Assembly (NCBI RefSeq): GCF_020097815.1
Contig: NZ_CP083663.1
Span: 868,001 to 932,000 of the forward strand
DNA length: 64,000 nucleotides
Source of the DNA: Haloprofundus salinisoli
GTDB taxonomy: Archaea; Halobacteriota; Halobacteria; Halobacteriales; Haloferacaceae
Direction of reading: 5' to 3'
This document shows positions 33,013-42,531 of this stretch, one piece after another. The number at the start of each line of letters is the position of its first letter. The first letter of the stretch is position 1. A program made the translations under genes and the position numbers. Below the pieces are notes generated by a model. It made no database searches, had not been told where the DNA came from, and worked only from the letters and a program-made list of their open reading frames with translations.

Positions 33013-33927
33013 ATGGTGAAGAACATCGCGGGCGTGATGGTGGACCTCGAACCCGAGGACTTCTATCTCCTCTCGGGTGTCGAGCAGGGGATGCGCTTCG
33101 GAAAGTGGGTCAACCGCGAGAAGTTACCCGACTACTCGGGACTCACCGCAGAGGAGGTCGACTACCGCCTCGACCGGTGTATGCGCCGAGACCTCGTCGA
33201 GAAGCAGACCATCCAGTACGAGGGCTACCGCCTCACCTTCGAGGGGTACGACGCGCTGGCGTTGCGGGCGTTTGCCGAGCGCGATACCGTCGACGGCGTC
33301 GGCGCGCCGCTCGGCGTCGGCAAGGAGAGCGACGTGTACGAGGTGCAGTCGTACAAGCCGCTGGCGCTGAAGTACCACCGCGAGGGGTACACGAACTTCC
33401 GGGAGGTGAACCGCGAGCGCGACTACACCTCCGAGAACCAGCACGTCTCGTGGCTCTACACCGCCCGGAAGGCCGCCGAACGCGAACACGAGGTGCTTCA
33501 CGATCTCTACCCGAGCGTCTCGGTGCCACGACCCGTCGACCAGAACCGTCACGCCGTAGTGATGGAGAAACTCCCCGGCGTGGAACTCGCGCGCGCGAAG
33601 CTCCCCGACGAACAGGCCGTCGGCGTGCTCGACCTCGTCCTCCGAGAACTCGTCGTCGCCTACGGACTCGGTTACGTCCACGCCGACATGAGCGAGTACA
33701 ACGTCTCAGTCAGCGAAGACGGCATCACCATCTTCGACTGGCCGCAGGCGGTCGACACCGGCCACGACAACGCCGCCGAGTTCCTCGAGCGCGACGTGCG
33801 GAACCTGGTCGGGTACTTCCGCCGAAAATATCCCCAGTCGACGCCCGATTCGGTCGATATCGGAGCCGTCGCCGAGGCTATCGCCGACGGGTCGTTCGAA
33901 ACGGTCCGGGAGTACGAAAGTCTATAA
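33013..33927 (+). CDS. rio2: Rio2-type serine/threonine kinase
   Basis: 304 residues from the ATG at 33013. Residues 1-90 form the N-terminal winged helix that distinguishes Rio2 from Rio1. The kinase part has GVGKESDVYEV as the ATP loop, LALKYHREG with the catalytic Lys region, HADMSEYNV as the catalytic loop (HxDxxExN) and IFDWPQAV carrying the metal-binding Asp. Archaeal Rio2 functions in late small-subunit ribosome maturation. A start at 32977 (GTG) would add only 12 residues. TATA-like GAGTTTATC precedes it at about 32948. Confidence 0.93.
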   Translation: MVKNIAGVMVDLEPEDFYLLSGVEQGMRFGKWVNREKLPDYSGLTAEEVDYRLDRCMRRDLVEKQTIQYEGYRLTFEGYDALALRAFAERDTVDGVGAPLGVGKESDVYEVQSYKPLALKYHREGYTNFREVNRERDYTSENQHVSWLYTARKAAEREHEVLHDLYPSVSVPRPVDQNRHAVVMEKLPGVELARAKLPDEQAVGVLDLVLRELVVAYGLGYVHADMSEYNVSVSEDGITIFDWPQAVDTGHDNAAEFLERDVRNLVGYFRRKYPQSTPDSVDIGAVAEAIADGSFETVREYESL

Positions 33928-34242
33928 ACCACTTTTTGCGATACTAAATCGATATCGACTCCGCCACCGTTGCCGAGAGCCAGTACTTTCCGAGACGAGC
34001 GGTAGAGAGACCTGTAGTCTGTGAGAGCGGCCGACCGAGAGATGAGACCCCGTGAGTGACGTACCGGCGACGAACCGACGGGGACTCGGCCACGCCACTA
34101 CTACCCCGAAGCGAACGGAGGAAAGGACAGTCTGACGTTCGATATCGATTCAATGGGGCAAACTCACCTGGCGATAATCGGGAAGTCGTGGATCTGTCGG
34201 CGAGATAGGAACGGATAACCGACCGTGCGCAGAGCAGTTGAC
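33928..34242. other. 315-nt spacer, no gene recognised
   Basis: Between rio2 and the SDR gene, more AT-rich than its surroundings. It contains AATCGATATCGA (33947-33958) and its inverted copy TCGATATCGATT (34139-34150), about 200 nt apart. No ORF, tRNA or transposase was recognised inside. It may be a small non-coding RNA region, a mobile remnant or the SDR promoter. Confidence 0.5.
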
Positions 34243-35040
34243 ATGGACTTGTCACTCGACGGGAAGCGAGCGTACGTCGTGGCTGCCAGCAGCGGTCTCG
34301 GCCGAGCGGTGGCTGAACAGTTCGTCCGAGAGGGCGCGTCCGTCGTCATCTCCTCGCGGAGCAAGGAGCGACTGCTGACGGCGACCCACGAAATTCGAGC
34401 GGCGACGGACTGCGAGCACGACGCTATCGACGCCGTCGTCTGCGACCTGAGCGACGAAGACCAGGTGCGCGAGGTGACCGAGGAGGCGATAGGCCGTCTC
34501 GGCGGCCTCGACGTTCTGGTGACGAACCACGGCGGTCCCGAGACGACCCCGTTTTCGGGTCTCTCGGTGGCGGATTTCGACGACGGGTATCGAAGCGTTC
34601 TCCGAAGCACCATCGTCGCGTGCAAGACTGCGTTACCGGCGCTTCGAGAACGGGGCGGCGCGATTACGCATCTGGTCGCCGCGTCCGCGCTCGAACCGTC
34701 GGCCCGAGGTGCGCTCGGGAACGTGTTTCGACCGGGGATATACGGCCTCTCGAAGGTACTCGCGGAGGAGTACGGCAGCGACGGTGTTCGCGTCAACTGT
34801 GTCTCCCCGCGGGGCGTCGTGACCGGTCGCATCGACCAGAAAATCGCGGAACGGGCCGAACGCGAGGGAGTGAGCGAGGCGGAGGCGACGCGGCAGCGGA
34901 CCGCCGAACTACCGCTCGACGACCTCGGAACGCCGGAGTCGTTCGCACGGGCGGTGGTATTCGTCTCGTCGCCCGCCGCGGAGTACGTGACGGGGGCGAC
35001 GCTCCCGGTCGACGGCGGATGGCACCGCCACGCGTTCTGA
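34243..35040 (+). CDS. SDR family oxidoreductase
   Basis: 265 residues from the ATG at 34243. VVAASSGLG (12-20) is the cofactor loop in a slightly unusual form (AASSGLG instead of TGxxxGxG). Arg39 after the second strand suggests NADP(H), NHGG replaces NNAG at about 95, and catalytic residues are Ser148, Tyr167 and Lys171. The C-terminus has SPAAEYVTGATLPVDGGWHRH. It resembles 3-oxoacyl-ACP reductase-like SDRs of the 'NHGGP' subgroup. Substrate unknown. Single gene after the 315-nt spacer. Confidence 0.87.
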   Translation: MDLSLDGKRAYVVAASSGLGRAVAEQFVREGASVVISSRSKERLLTATHEIRAATDCEHDAIDAVVCDLSDEDQVREVTEEAIGRLGGLDVLVTNHGGPETTPFSGLSVADFDDGYRSVLRSTIVACKTALPALRERGGAITHLVAASALEPSARGALGNVFRPGIYGLSKVLAEEYGSDGVRVNCVSPRGVVTGRIDQKIAERAEREGVSEAEATRQRTAELPLDDLGTPESFARAVVFVSSPAAEYVTGATLPVDGGWHRHAF

Positions 35041-35113
35041 GACGTAGACGGCGCCGAGTTGGGCGAACGAAGGCGGCGACAAGAACGATACGCTCGGCGC
35101 GCGTAGGAAGCCC

Positions 35114-35779
35114 GTGCCTTCCGGACTCACCCAGACGGCGCTAGACCTCGTCGCCCAATACGGCTATCTCGCCATCTTCGTCTTCACGTTCCTCGAATCC
35201 TCGATGCTGTTTCCGCTGTTGCCGAGCGAGGTGGTCCTCCCCGTGGCCGCCGGCCTCTTGGTCACGGACCCGCTCTCGTTCGCGCTGTTCGTCGCGTCGA
35301 CGACGACCGGCGTGACCGTCGGCAGCGTCGTCGCCTACCGGTTCTTCGGCGAGAAGGGACACGACGCACTGGAGGCTCACGGCGGTGCGGTCAACGTCTC
35401 CGAGCGACGGCTGGCGTTCGCCCAGCGGTGGTTTGAGAAGTGGGGCGAGAGTTCGGTGCTGTGGGGACGACTGCTTCCCGTGCTTCGGTCCGTCATCTCG
35501 CTGCCCGCCGGATTCGCCAGGATGCGGATGTGGAAGTTCCTCCTCTACACCACCGTCGGCGGGGTGGTGTTCAACGCCGCGGTCGCCGCCGTCGTCTACT
35601 ACGGGCGGCGGCAGTCGGTGTACCACGTCGCAAGCGAGATGCTCCGAACGCAGTTCGACCGACTTCTCGGGGTCGCCAGCGCGAATCCGGCGTTGTCTGC
35701 CATCGTGGTCCTCGCCGTCGTAACCGTGGCCGTCGTCTGCTGGCGCGTCGTCCAGAGAGAGGTAGACGGAACTCGGTGA
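35114..35779 (+). CDS. DedA family membrane protein
   Basis: 221 residues from a GTG at 35114. An amphipathic N-terminus precedes FTFLESSMLFPLLPSEVVLPVAAG, the typical DedA re-entrant loop with acidic and proline residues. WGRLLPVLRSVISLPAGFARM carries the conserved Arg of the second loop. About five membrane segments are present. DedA/VTT proteins are lipid scramblases or undecaprenyl-type flippases; archaeal roles are unknown. It lies 73 nt after the SDR gene. Confidence 0.85.
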   Translation: MPSGLTQTALDLVAQYGYLAIFVFTFLESSMLFPLLPSEVVLPVAAGLLVTDPLSFALFVASTTTGVTVGSVVAYRFFGEKGHDALEAHGGAVNVSERRLAFAQRWFEKWGESSVLWGRLLPVLRSVISLPAGFARMRMWKFLLYTTVGGVVFNAAVAAVVYYGRRQSVYHVASEMLRTQFDRLLGVASANPALSAIVVLAVVTVAVVCWRVVQREVDGTR

Positions 35780-35867
35780 GCGCTTCCGTGCGGTGACGTC
35801 CGTCGTGACCGACCAGCGATGGTGGTCGCCTGGTCAAGATCATGCGTGCGGAGTTCTCACATGGTCC

Positions 35868-36120
35868 ATGACGGACGTAGCAGTCATCGCCGGCGGTCTG
35901 GCAGGCTTGAGCGCGGCGCTGTTCGCCGCGAAAAACGGCCTGGAGACGAGCGTCGAGGGTGCGTACGCGACGGGTGCGATGATTCGCGACCAGGAGTGGC
36001 AGGCGGTCATCTCGGCGGGCGAGGGCGGCGCTGGACATCCTCTCGAAGGAGAAAGTCGAGCACTACCACGATTTCGACACCCCCGGCGACGTGCCGTCGC
36101 TGCGCGACGAGAAAGCGTAG
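35868..36120 (+). pseudogene. collapsed FAD-dependent oxidoreductase (thioredoxin reductase-like)
   Basis: The ATG at 35868 begins MTDVAVIAGGLAGLSAALFAAKNGLETSV, the FAD-binding start of a thioredoxin reductase-like flavoprotein with GGPAG altered to GGLAG. About 30 residues in, it jumps to EGAYATGAMIRDQEWQAVISAGEGG, which is the C-terminal end of that protein class. After a frameshift near 36030 it continues in another frame as AALDILSKEKVEHYHDFDTPGDVPSLRDEKA with a stop at 36118-36120. The central roughly 100 or more residues are missing, so the gene is non-functional. Confidence 0.75.
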
Positions 36121-36154
36121 CGAACTAAGTGAGTCGGCGGCACACGCATCGGCG

Positions 36155-36832
36155 ATGGTCGGTCCCGATACGCTCGCGGCGTTCGTCCCCGCGTCGCTCG
36201 CGCTGATTCTCGCACCCGGCCCCGACACCATCTACGTGCTCTCGCAGTCGGTCGGCAGTCGCCGACGCGTCGGCGTCGCCGCCGCCGCCGGCGTGAGCGT
36301 CGGCGTCCTCGTCCACACGGCGGCGGCCGCCGTCGGTCTCTCGGTCTTGCTCCGCGAGTCGACGCTCGCGTTCCGACTCGTGAAGTATCTCGGTGCGGCG
36401 TATCTGGTGTATCTCGGTATCCAGACCCTCCGTGGAACCGACGCCGAGCGTTCTGAGTCGCCGAGTCGCGGCGGGGCCGATGCCGACGCCGTCGAGAGCG
36501 TCGTCGACTCTCGTGACGGCGCGGCGTCGACCCACGTGCAGAGCGGCTTCCTCCGCGGCGTCGCGGTCAACGTCTCGAATCCGAAGGTGGCGCTGTTCTT
36601 CCTGGCGTTTCTGCCGCAGTTCGTCAGCAGTGGCGGAACGACGGCGCAGTTGGCGACGCTCGGGTGCGTGTATGCGGCGCTGACGCTCGCGTATCTCGGC
36701 GGTGTCGCGCTGTTTGCGACGCGAGTCGGCGCACTGGTCGGTGACGACGGAGACGGGCGAGCGTTTCGGTGGCTCAGCGGCACCGTGTTGCTCGCGCTGG
36801 GTGGGTCACTGCTCGCCGAGACGACCGGATGA
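36155..36832 (+). CDS. LysE family translocator
   Basis: 225 residues from the ATG at 36155. The pattern is LysE/RhtB: AAFVPASLALILAPGPDTIYVLSQS at the N-terminus with the APGPD signature, VKYLGAAYLVYLGIQTLR, then FLRGVAVNVSNPKVALFFLAFLPQFV. Five to six membrane segments. Exporter of an amino acid or derivative; substrate unknown. It lies 34 nt after the flavoprotein remnant and converges on the TrmB-family regulator. Confidence 0.88.
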   Translation: MVGPDTLAAFVPASLALILAPGPDTIYVLSQSVGSRRRVGVAAAAGVSVGVLVHTAAAAVGLSVLLRESTLAFRLVKYLGAAYLVYLGIQTLRGTDAERSESPSRGGADADAVESVVDSRDGAASTHVQSGFLRGVAVNVSNPKVALFFLAFLPQFVSSGGTTAQLATLGCVYAALTLAYLGGVALFATRVGALVGDDGDGRAFRWLSGTVLLALGGSLLAETTG

Positions 36833-36904
36833 AAACGGCGAACGATGCGGTGAAAACGGCAGACGATACGGCGAACCGACCGCGGCGCGGTCCGTACGGT
36901 CAAT

Positions 36905-37978
36905 CTACGAGTCGTCCGTCTCTCGGATCTCCGCGAGTTCGAGCGTCACGCTCTCGGCTTCGACGTCTTCGACGAACGCCCCGCCGCCGCCGACGGTGAC
37001 CAGCCCGTCGGCCGTCTCGACGACCAGCGTGTTCTCGACCGGGAAGGAGTTGTTCGAGGGCGCGGCGAGCCCCTGTCGAACGTCGACGACGTGGCCGACG
37101 AGTTCGTCGGAGCCGTTTCGGCCGCGGGTACGGCGGCCGCGGATTCTCGCGCGAAGCGGCGTGTTCGCCCGGAGGTGAAGCGTCGTCTGGAGAACGGCCT
37201 GGCGGAAGTTCGTGTACGTCGCCGGCAGCGAAACTGGCTCCGTGACGTACACCTGCTGGGCCATCGGCCAGTAGTTGCCGAGAAACGACCCGACGATGAC
37301 CGGACCGAGACGCGGTTCGGTGAAGGCGATGGCGCGCACGCCGCTGTTCGTTCGGGTTATCATCTCCGTCGGCGCGACCAGTCCGACCCGCTGGTCGGCG
37401 GTGAGCATCGTCGGCATCGGTTCGGTCCACGCGCGCGCGACGCTCGCGACGCCCTCCAACCTCGTCTGCGGGGTGCTGTCGGTGTCGGCGACGACGAGCA
37501 ACACGAGCACCCCGCGTTCGACGGCCCCCCGGAGCGAATCCGCGACCTCGTCGAGGTTCGCCGCCGGAATCGACAGCGTCACCTCCTCGTCGGCGTCGTC
37601 GATGAGCGAGCGAATCCGTTTGAGCACCGTCACGCGCGACTTGATGACCTCGAACCGCTCGGTCTGCGGGGCGGCCTGCGAGTAGCGCGCCTCCAGCGCC
37701 GGGCGCATCGTCTCGATGTTCTTCGTCAACGACTCGATGACTTCATCCGGTGGGTTCGCCCGAATCGTCGTCGGCACGACGTGGTCGTTCACCGAGACGA
37801 AACCGCGGTCTTCGAGCTTCTCGCTGATGCTGTAGACGTAGCGCTTCGAGACGCCGGCGGCGTCGGCGACGGTGCTCGCCTTCGCCTCCCCGTGTTCCAA
37901 GAGCGTGAGGTACGTGTCTATCTCCTTGTCCGAGAGACCGAACTGTTGGAGCACGTTTCCGAGTGCGGCGTCGTCCAT
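36905..37978 (-). CDS. TrmB family sugar-responsive transcriptional regulator
   Basis: 357 residues from the ATG at 37978; an extension to 38074 was rejected. The N-terminal TrmB winged helix (about 1-80) has LGNVLQQFGLSDKEIDTYLTLLEHGEAKASTVADAAGVSKRYVYSISEKL. The C-terminal half is the sugar-binding TrmB domain (about 110-260). TrmB-like proteins repress or activate maltose, glucose and gluconeogenic genes according to sugar binding. Placed next to the alpha-amylase, glucoamylase and MalEFGK genes, it is the likely local regulator. A candidate own-operator GTGAT-AGA-ATCAC (38014-38026) lies upstream. Confidence 0.88.
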   Translation of the reverse strand: MDDAALGNVLQQFGLSDKEIDTYLTLLEHGEAKASTVADAAGVSKRYVYSISEKLEDRGFVSVNDHVVPTTIRANPPDEVIESLTKNIETMRPALEARYSQAAPQTERFEVIKSRVTVLKRIRSLIDDADEEVTLSIPAANLDEVADSLRGAVERGVLVLLVVADTDSTPQTRLEGVASVARAWTEPMPTMLTADQRVGLVAPTEMITRTNSGVRAIAFTEPRLGPVIVGSFLGNYWPMAQQVYVTEPVSLPATYTNFRQAVLQTTLHLRANTPLRARIRGRRTRGRNGSDELVGHVVDVRQGLAAPSNNSFPVENTLVVETADGLVTVGGGGAFVEDVEAESVTLELAEIRETDDS

Positions 37979-38116
37979 ACGTGTATGAATCCGGGTGGGG
38001 TACTTAAGACACAGTGATAGAATCACCGCGAGAGAGTATATTGCCGGGGATAGCTGCCAAAACCGGGGAGTCACGCAGGGCGAGGCGGAGTCGGGATTAC
38101 ACAGGGCGAGTCGGAG

Positions 38117-40246
38117 TTACGCCGCGCGGAGGACGACGGCGTCGACGACGTCGAGGTCGTCGCCGGCGACGACCGCTTCGCCGGTCAGGAGGTCCGTCGC
38201 CTCGACGGGGTCGTCCAACGACACCGTCGCGGGGTCGGCGTCGAAGTTGAGCACGACGACGTACCGGCCGTTCTCGTCTTCGCGCGCGTAGGCGGTCACC
38301 GCGTCGGCGTCGCCGTCGACGACGTCGTACCCGACGGCTTCGACGCTACCGTCGCGCAGCGTCGGCGTCGCCGCCCGGAGCGACGCGAGCGCGCGGTGGA
38401 ACTCCGTGAGGTCGGCGTCGCCATCGTGCCAGCGCATCGGGCCGCGCTGCTCGGGGACGCCGCGCTCCTGACCGTAGTAGATCATCGGCGCGCCGGGGAC
38501 GGTGAACGTCGTCGCCGCCGCCGCGCGCAGCGACGCCTCGTCGCACTCGTCGATGTAGCGGCCCTCGTCGTGGTTCTCGACGTACCGAAGGTGAACCGCC
38601 GAGTCGGGGAACCCGGCCCACGCCGCGTCGTCGAGCGCGTCGAGGACGGCGTCGGCGGGTTTCTCGCCTTCACCGACGTCGCGGAGCGTCTCGTACAGCG
38701 TCGTGTCGTAGTGCATGTGGAACTCGCCCTCGTGGTAGTCGGCGTCCCGCGGGATGGTCTCGTCCAGGAGGAGGAAGTCGTCGGGGACGCGGTCGCGGAC
38801 CTCCTTCCAGAAGGCGTGCGAGACGCCCCACGCAACGTCGCAGCGGAAGCCGTCGACGACGCCGGCCCACTCGTCGACGACGTCGAGCATCCACGACCGA
38901 ACGGCGAGCGAGTCGTAGTTGAGGTTCGGGATGCGCTGCCAGTTGAAGTAGTACTCCGGAACATCGTCGCCCGCCCAGTCGACGTCGACGACGTTTCGGT
39001 CGGCGTCGACGCGGCGGAAGTGGTCGGCGTACTCCTCGACGCCCGCGGCGTGCAGCTGGAACGCGGGGTGGTCCCGCGAGGCGTGGTTGACGACGAGGTC
39101 GAAGACGACCTTGATGTCGGCCTCGTGGCAGCGGTCGACGAGCGACTCGAACGCCTCGCGCGACCCGAGGTCCGAGGCGGTGTCGAAGTAGTCGGTGATG
39201 TGGTAGCCGTGTGTCGTCGGGCTGGCGAGCACCGGCGTCAGCCAGAGACAGTCGACGTCGAGCGACTGGAGGTACTCGACGCGGCGCTCTATCTCGGCGA
39301 ACGTCGTCGGGAGCGTCTCGCCGGCGAACGAGCGGACGAAAATCTCGTACACGGTCGGCGACTCCGCCCACTCTGGGGGGTCGTTCGGGCGAGTAACGCC
39401 GACGGACTCCGAACCAGTTGCGTCGAGGACGACGGTGTCGCCGATGCTTCGTCGCTCGCCGACAGTGACGGCGTGGATTCGGGCGCGATGCGGTAGCGCG
39501 TCGGCGGGGACGCGCAGCTCGCGCCCGGCGATCTCCACGTCGTCCTCACCGAGGTCGTCGCGGCCGTCGAGGTAGAACTCGACGGGGAGGTCGGCGTCCG
39601 AGAACCCGCTGTCGGGGGCGCTCTTCGGCGTCGCGGTGACGACCACCTCGTCACCGTCGACGCTCGCGTCGAGTCGGACGCGCGGGCGGCCCAGGCCACC
39701 GACGTCGACGCTGGTTCGGACGCCCTCCGCGAGGTCGTCCTCGACGGAGAAGGCAGCGGTGTGTTCGCCCGGCAGCAACCGGACGTCGAGCACGTAGTCG
39801 TCGCCGACACGACGCGGGCGGTCCGTCGCCATCAGGTGGTTGTTGAACGGTCCGCTGACCGAAATCGGGGTGTCGTCCAGTTCCGACTCCGGGAGCGGGA
39901 GGTCCTCGGCGGCGACCGAGAACTGCGCGTCGCGACGCTCGTCGGGGAAGGCTCGAACCGTCAGTTCGTGAGTCCCGTCGGGCGCGTCGAGTTCGACGGC
40001 GTACGCGCCGGGAACGTCCGGGTGGAAGTGGACGACCGGGCCGCTCTCCTTGTTGTTCTCGTCGTCTTCGGGTTCCGGGTAGCCTGCGGGCGTACCGACG
40101 GACAGCTCGTCGCCCGCGTCGAAGGTACTCTCCTCGGGCGCGGCGGCGACCGACCAGCGGTACGACCCCGCCGGGTCGGGGTTCCGCGGGGCGAGTTCGA
40201 CGGATTCACCGACCGAGACGAAACGAGGCGGACCGGGATGGTGCAT
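38117..40246 (-). CDS. cytoplasmic GH13 alpha-amylase / maltodextrin hydrolase
   Basis: 709 residues, no signal peptide, so it acts inside the cell on imported maltodextrins. The first 270 residues hold beta-sandwich modules. The (beta/alpha)8 barrel has DLVVNHA (region I), GFRCDVAW with nucleophile Asp470 (region II), LLDETIP with acid/base Glu496 (region III) and ENHDEG with Asp560 (region IV). A C-terminal beta domain closes it. The layout suggests a cyclomaltodextrinase or neopullulanase-type enzyme. It is divergent from the GH15 gene. Confidence 0.9.
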   Translation of the reverse strand: MHHPGPPRFVSVGESVELAPRNPDPAGSYRWSVAAAPEESTFDAGDELSVGTPAGYPEPEDDENNKESGPVVHFHPDVPGAYAVELDAPDGTHELTVRAFPDERRDAQFSVAAEDLPLPESELDDTPISVSGPFNNHLMATDRPRRVGDDYVLDVRLLPGEHTAAFSVEDDLAEGVRTSVDVGGLGRPRVRLDASVDGDEVVVTATPKSAPDSGFSDADLPVEFYLDGRDDLGEDDVEIAGRELRVPADALPHRARIHAVTVGERRSIGDTVVLDATGSESVGVTRPNDPPEWAESPTVYEIFVRSFAGETLPTTFAEIERRVEYLQSLDVDCLWLTPVLASPTTHGYHITDYFDTASDLGSREAFESLVDRCHEADIKVVFDLVVNHASRDHPAFQLHAAGVEEYADHFRRVDADRNVVDVDWAGDDVPEYYFNWQRIPNLNYDSLAVRSWMLDVVDEWAGVVDGFRCDVAWGVSHAFWKEVRDRVPDDFLLLDETIPRDADYHEGEFHMHYDTTLYETLRDVGEGEKPADAVLDALDDAAWAGFPDSAVHLRYVENHDEGRYIDECDEASLRAAAATTFTVPGAPMIYYGQERGVPEQRGPMRWHDGDADLTEFHRALASLRAATPTLRDGSVEAVGYDVVDGDADAVTAYAREDENGRYVVVLNFDADPATVSLDDPVEATDLLTGEAVVAGDDLDVVDAVVLRAA

Positions 40247-40350
40247 ACACGGGGAGACGAGTGAGAGAGTATCACTGTTGCGCTTTGCCCGAAAACTGTG
40301 AACAACAATTACACCAAGAGTTATTACCCCGGCGCGGCGTCACACTCTCA

Positions 40351-42417
40351 ATGCAACTCCGCGACGCCCTCGACGACTACAAGCGACACGAGGGTCACAA
40401 CACGCGATTTCCGGGCGAACGCCGGTCAACGACGGGTCTCTTCTCGGGATTCGGCGGGCGACTCGTCCACGTCGACCGCGACGGGTCGCTCCGGGACTTC
40501 GGCTACCCGCTGACCGGGCGCAACGGAATCGACCGGAGCCGCCTCGGCCTGCGCGTCGACGGCGAGGTTCAGTGGTTCGATGCCGACGAGACCGTCTCAC
40601 AGGCGTACCACGAGGGGACGGCGCTCGTCGCCACCGAACGCGAGACGCCCGTCGGAGCGCTCACGCAGTACGACCTCACCGTCGACGACGCGCACGTGAC
40701 GCACGTCGAACTCGACGAGGAGAGAGAAAACGCCGAACTCGTCGCCTACGCGGGTTTCGCACCGAACGCACAGGACACGCGAATCGGCCAACTCCGCCAC
40801 GAGAACGCCGTCGAACTGTACCACACGACCGAACACGACTTCGTCGGCAGCGCGACCGGCTTCTCGGACCTCCACGGGCAGGTTCCGGCGCGCTTCGCCG
40901 AGGTGCTCGATGACGCGGCGGTCGAACTGCCCCGACCGGCCTCCGAGGACCGATACGAGGAGGACCGACTCAGCGGCGACCTCGTCGCGTTCCTCCCGCT
41001 CGACTCGGGTCGCGCGACGCTCGTGACGCTGCTGACCGACGAGCACGCGACGGACCGCGAGGCGGCGCTCGGGCGGGTGGACGAACTGACGTCGGCGTAC
41101 GCCGACGCCGACGCGCTCCGACGAGCCGCCGACGCGGAGACGCTCTCGATCCCCGACGACGCGCCGAACCCGGAGGCGGTGACGGCGGACGTCCGCGTGC
41201 TTCGTCTGCTGTCGGCGGAGACCGGCCTGCGCATCGCCGGCCCCGACTTCGACCCGTACTACGCGCACTCCGGCGGCTACGGCTACACCTGGTTCCGCGA
41301 CGACGCCGAAATTTCGCTGTTCGTCGACGAGGCGTCCGACTACGTCGGACTCGACCTCGGCTCGTGGACCGACCGCAGTGCACGCGCGTATCTGTTCACC
41401 CAGCAGCGCGACGGCACGTGGGCGCATCGCGTCTGGCCCCGCGACGGAACGCTCGCGCCCGGGTGGGCCAACGGCCGCCTCGAAGCGGGTGACGGCGTCG
41501 ACTACCAGGCCGACCAGACCGGCAGCGTCGTCACGTTCCTGGCGTCGGTGGTCGACGAGGTGGACGCGGAACTCCGCGAGGACCTGGTCGCGGCGCTCGA
41601 TGACGCGCTCGACGGCCTCGACGACACACTCGCGGCCGACGGTCGTCCCATCGCCTGTCAGAACGCCTGGGAGGACGCCAACGGACGGTTCAGTCACACC
41701 GCGGCGACGTTCCTCGAAGCGTACGCGGCAGTCGCGAACGCCGACCTCTCGGCGGAGACGACGGCGCACGCGAGAGAGCAGGCCGACCGCATCTACGAGG
41801 CGCTCGACGACCTCTGGGTGGCCGACCGCGGAATCTACGCGCTCCGCGAGTGTGTGGAGGCCGACGAGGACGAGGGACTCGGCGCCGGCGAGTTGGACCC
41901 CCGCTACGACTCGGCGACGTTGGCGCTGGCGGCAGCACACCGGCAGTACGTCCGCATCGGCGAGGTGGACGCGACGCGGCTCGACCGCCTCGTCGCCCAC
42001 GTCGAGAACACCGTCGACGGTCTCTGGCACGACCCCGAGGAGAGCGAGGTGCGCGGGCTCGTCCGGTACGAGGGCGACGGCTGGCGGCAGCGCGGGCAGG
42101 GCAACGAGAAAATCTGGTCCGTCTCGACAGCGTGGGGCGCACACGCCGCCGCGAGCACCGCCGCACTGCTCGACGCGTGCGACGATAGCCGGGCGGTGGC
42201 GTTCGAGACGATGACCGAGGAGTTGCTGTCGCTCGTCCTGCCGGACGGTCCGCTCTGCATGGAGACGGGGTATCTGCCCGAGCAGGTGTTCGACGACGGA
42301 ACGCCCGACAGCGCGACGCCGCTCGGATGGCCGCACGCACTCCGACTGGCGACGGTGGCGCTCGCGGACGAGCTCGGAATCGACGTGGGCGTCCGCGCGG
42401 CGACGCTCGCCGACTGA
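40351..42417 (+). CDS. GH15 glucan 1,4-alpha-glucosidase (glucoamylase)
   Basis: 688 residues from the ATG at 40351. An N-terminal beta-sandwich domain (about 1-280) precedes the (alpha/alpha)6 barrel. GGYGYTWFRDDAEISLF is the GH15 substrate-site stretch, LEAGDGVDYQADQTG carries the general acid region and QGNEKIWSVSTAWG the catalytic base region near the C-terminus. No signal peptide, so it should release glucose from intracellular malto-oligosaccharides. Divergent from the alpha-amylase gene with a 104-nt spacer. Confidence 0.92.
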   Translation: MQLRDALDDYKRHEGHNTRFPGERRSTTGLFSGFGGRLVHVDRDGSLRDFGYPLTGRNGIDRSRLGLRVDGEVQWFDADETVSQAYHEGTALVATERETPVGALTQYDLTVDDAHVTHVELDEERENAELVAYAGFAPNAQDTRIGQLRHENAVELYHTTEHDFVGSATGFSDLHGQVPARFAEVLDDAAVELPRPASEDRYEEDRLSGDLVAFLPLDSGRATLVTLLTDEHATDREAALGRVDELTSAYADADALRRAADAETLSIPDDAPNPEAVTADVRVLRLLSAETGLRIAGPDFDPYYAHSGGYGYTWFRDDAEISLFVDEASDYVGLDLGSWTDRSARAYLFTQQRDGTWAHRVWPRDGTLAPGWANGRLEAGDGVDYQADQTGSVVTFLASVVDEVDAELREDLVAALDDALDGLDDTLAADGRPIACQNAWEDANGRFSHTAATFLEAYAAVANADLSAETTAHAREQADRIYEALDDLWVADRGIYALRECVEADEDEGLGAGELDPRYDSATLALAAAHRQYVRIGEVDATRLDRLVAHVENTVDGLWHDPEESEVRGLVRYEGDGWRQRGQGNEKIWSVSTAWGAHAAASTAALLDACDDSRAVAFETMTEELLSLVLPDGPLCMETGYLPEQVFDDGTPDSATPLGWPHALRLATVALADELGIDVGVRAATLAD

Positions 42418-42531
42418 GCGGCGCAGCACGGGCTCCTGCGGCTACGGTTACCTACCGGACGGCGTTCCCGCGGCTACGACTGCGTGAGTTTCCGAAACGA
42501 AGAGAACTGAAACCGGACCCGACCGCCGCGG

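Noticed and set aside
40597-42429. 610-codon leftward frame over the glucoamylase
   Set aside because: Antisense to a GH15 gene with catalytic motifs; residue composition is that of a shadow frame.
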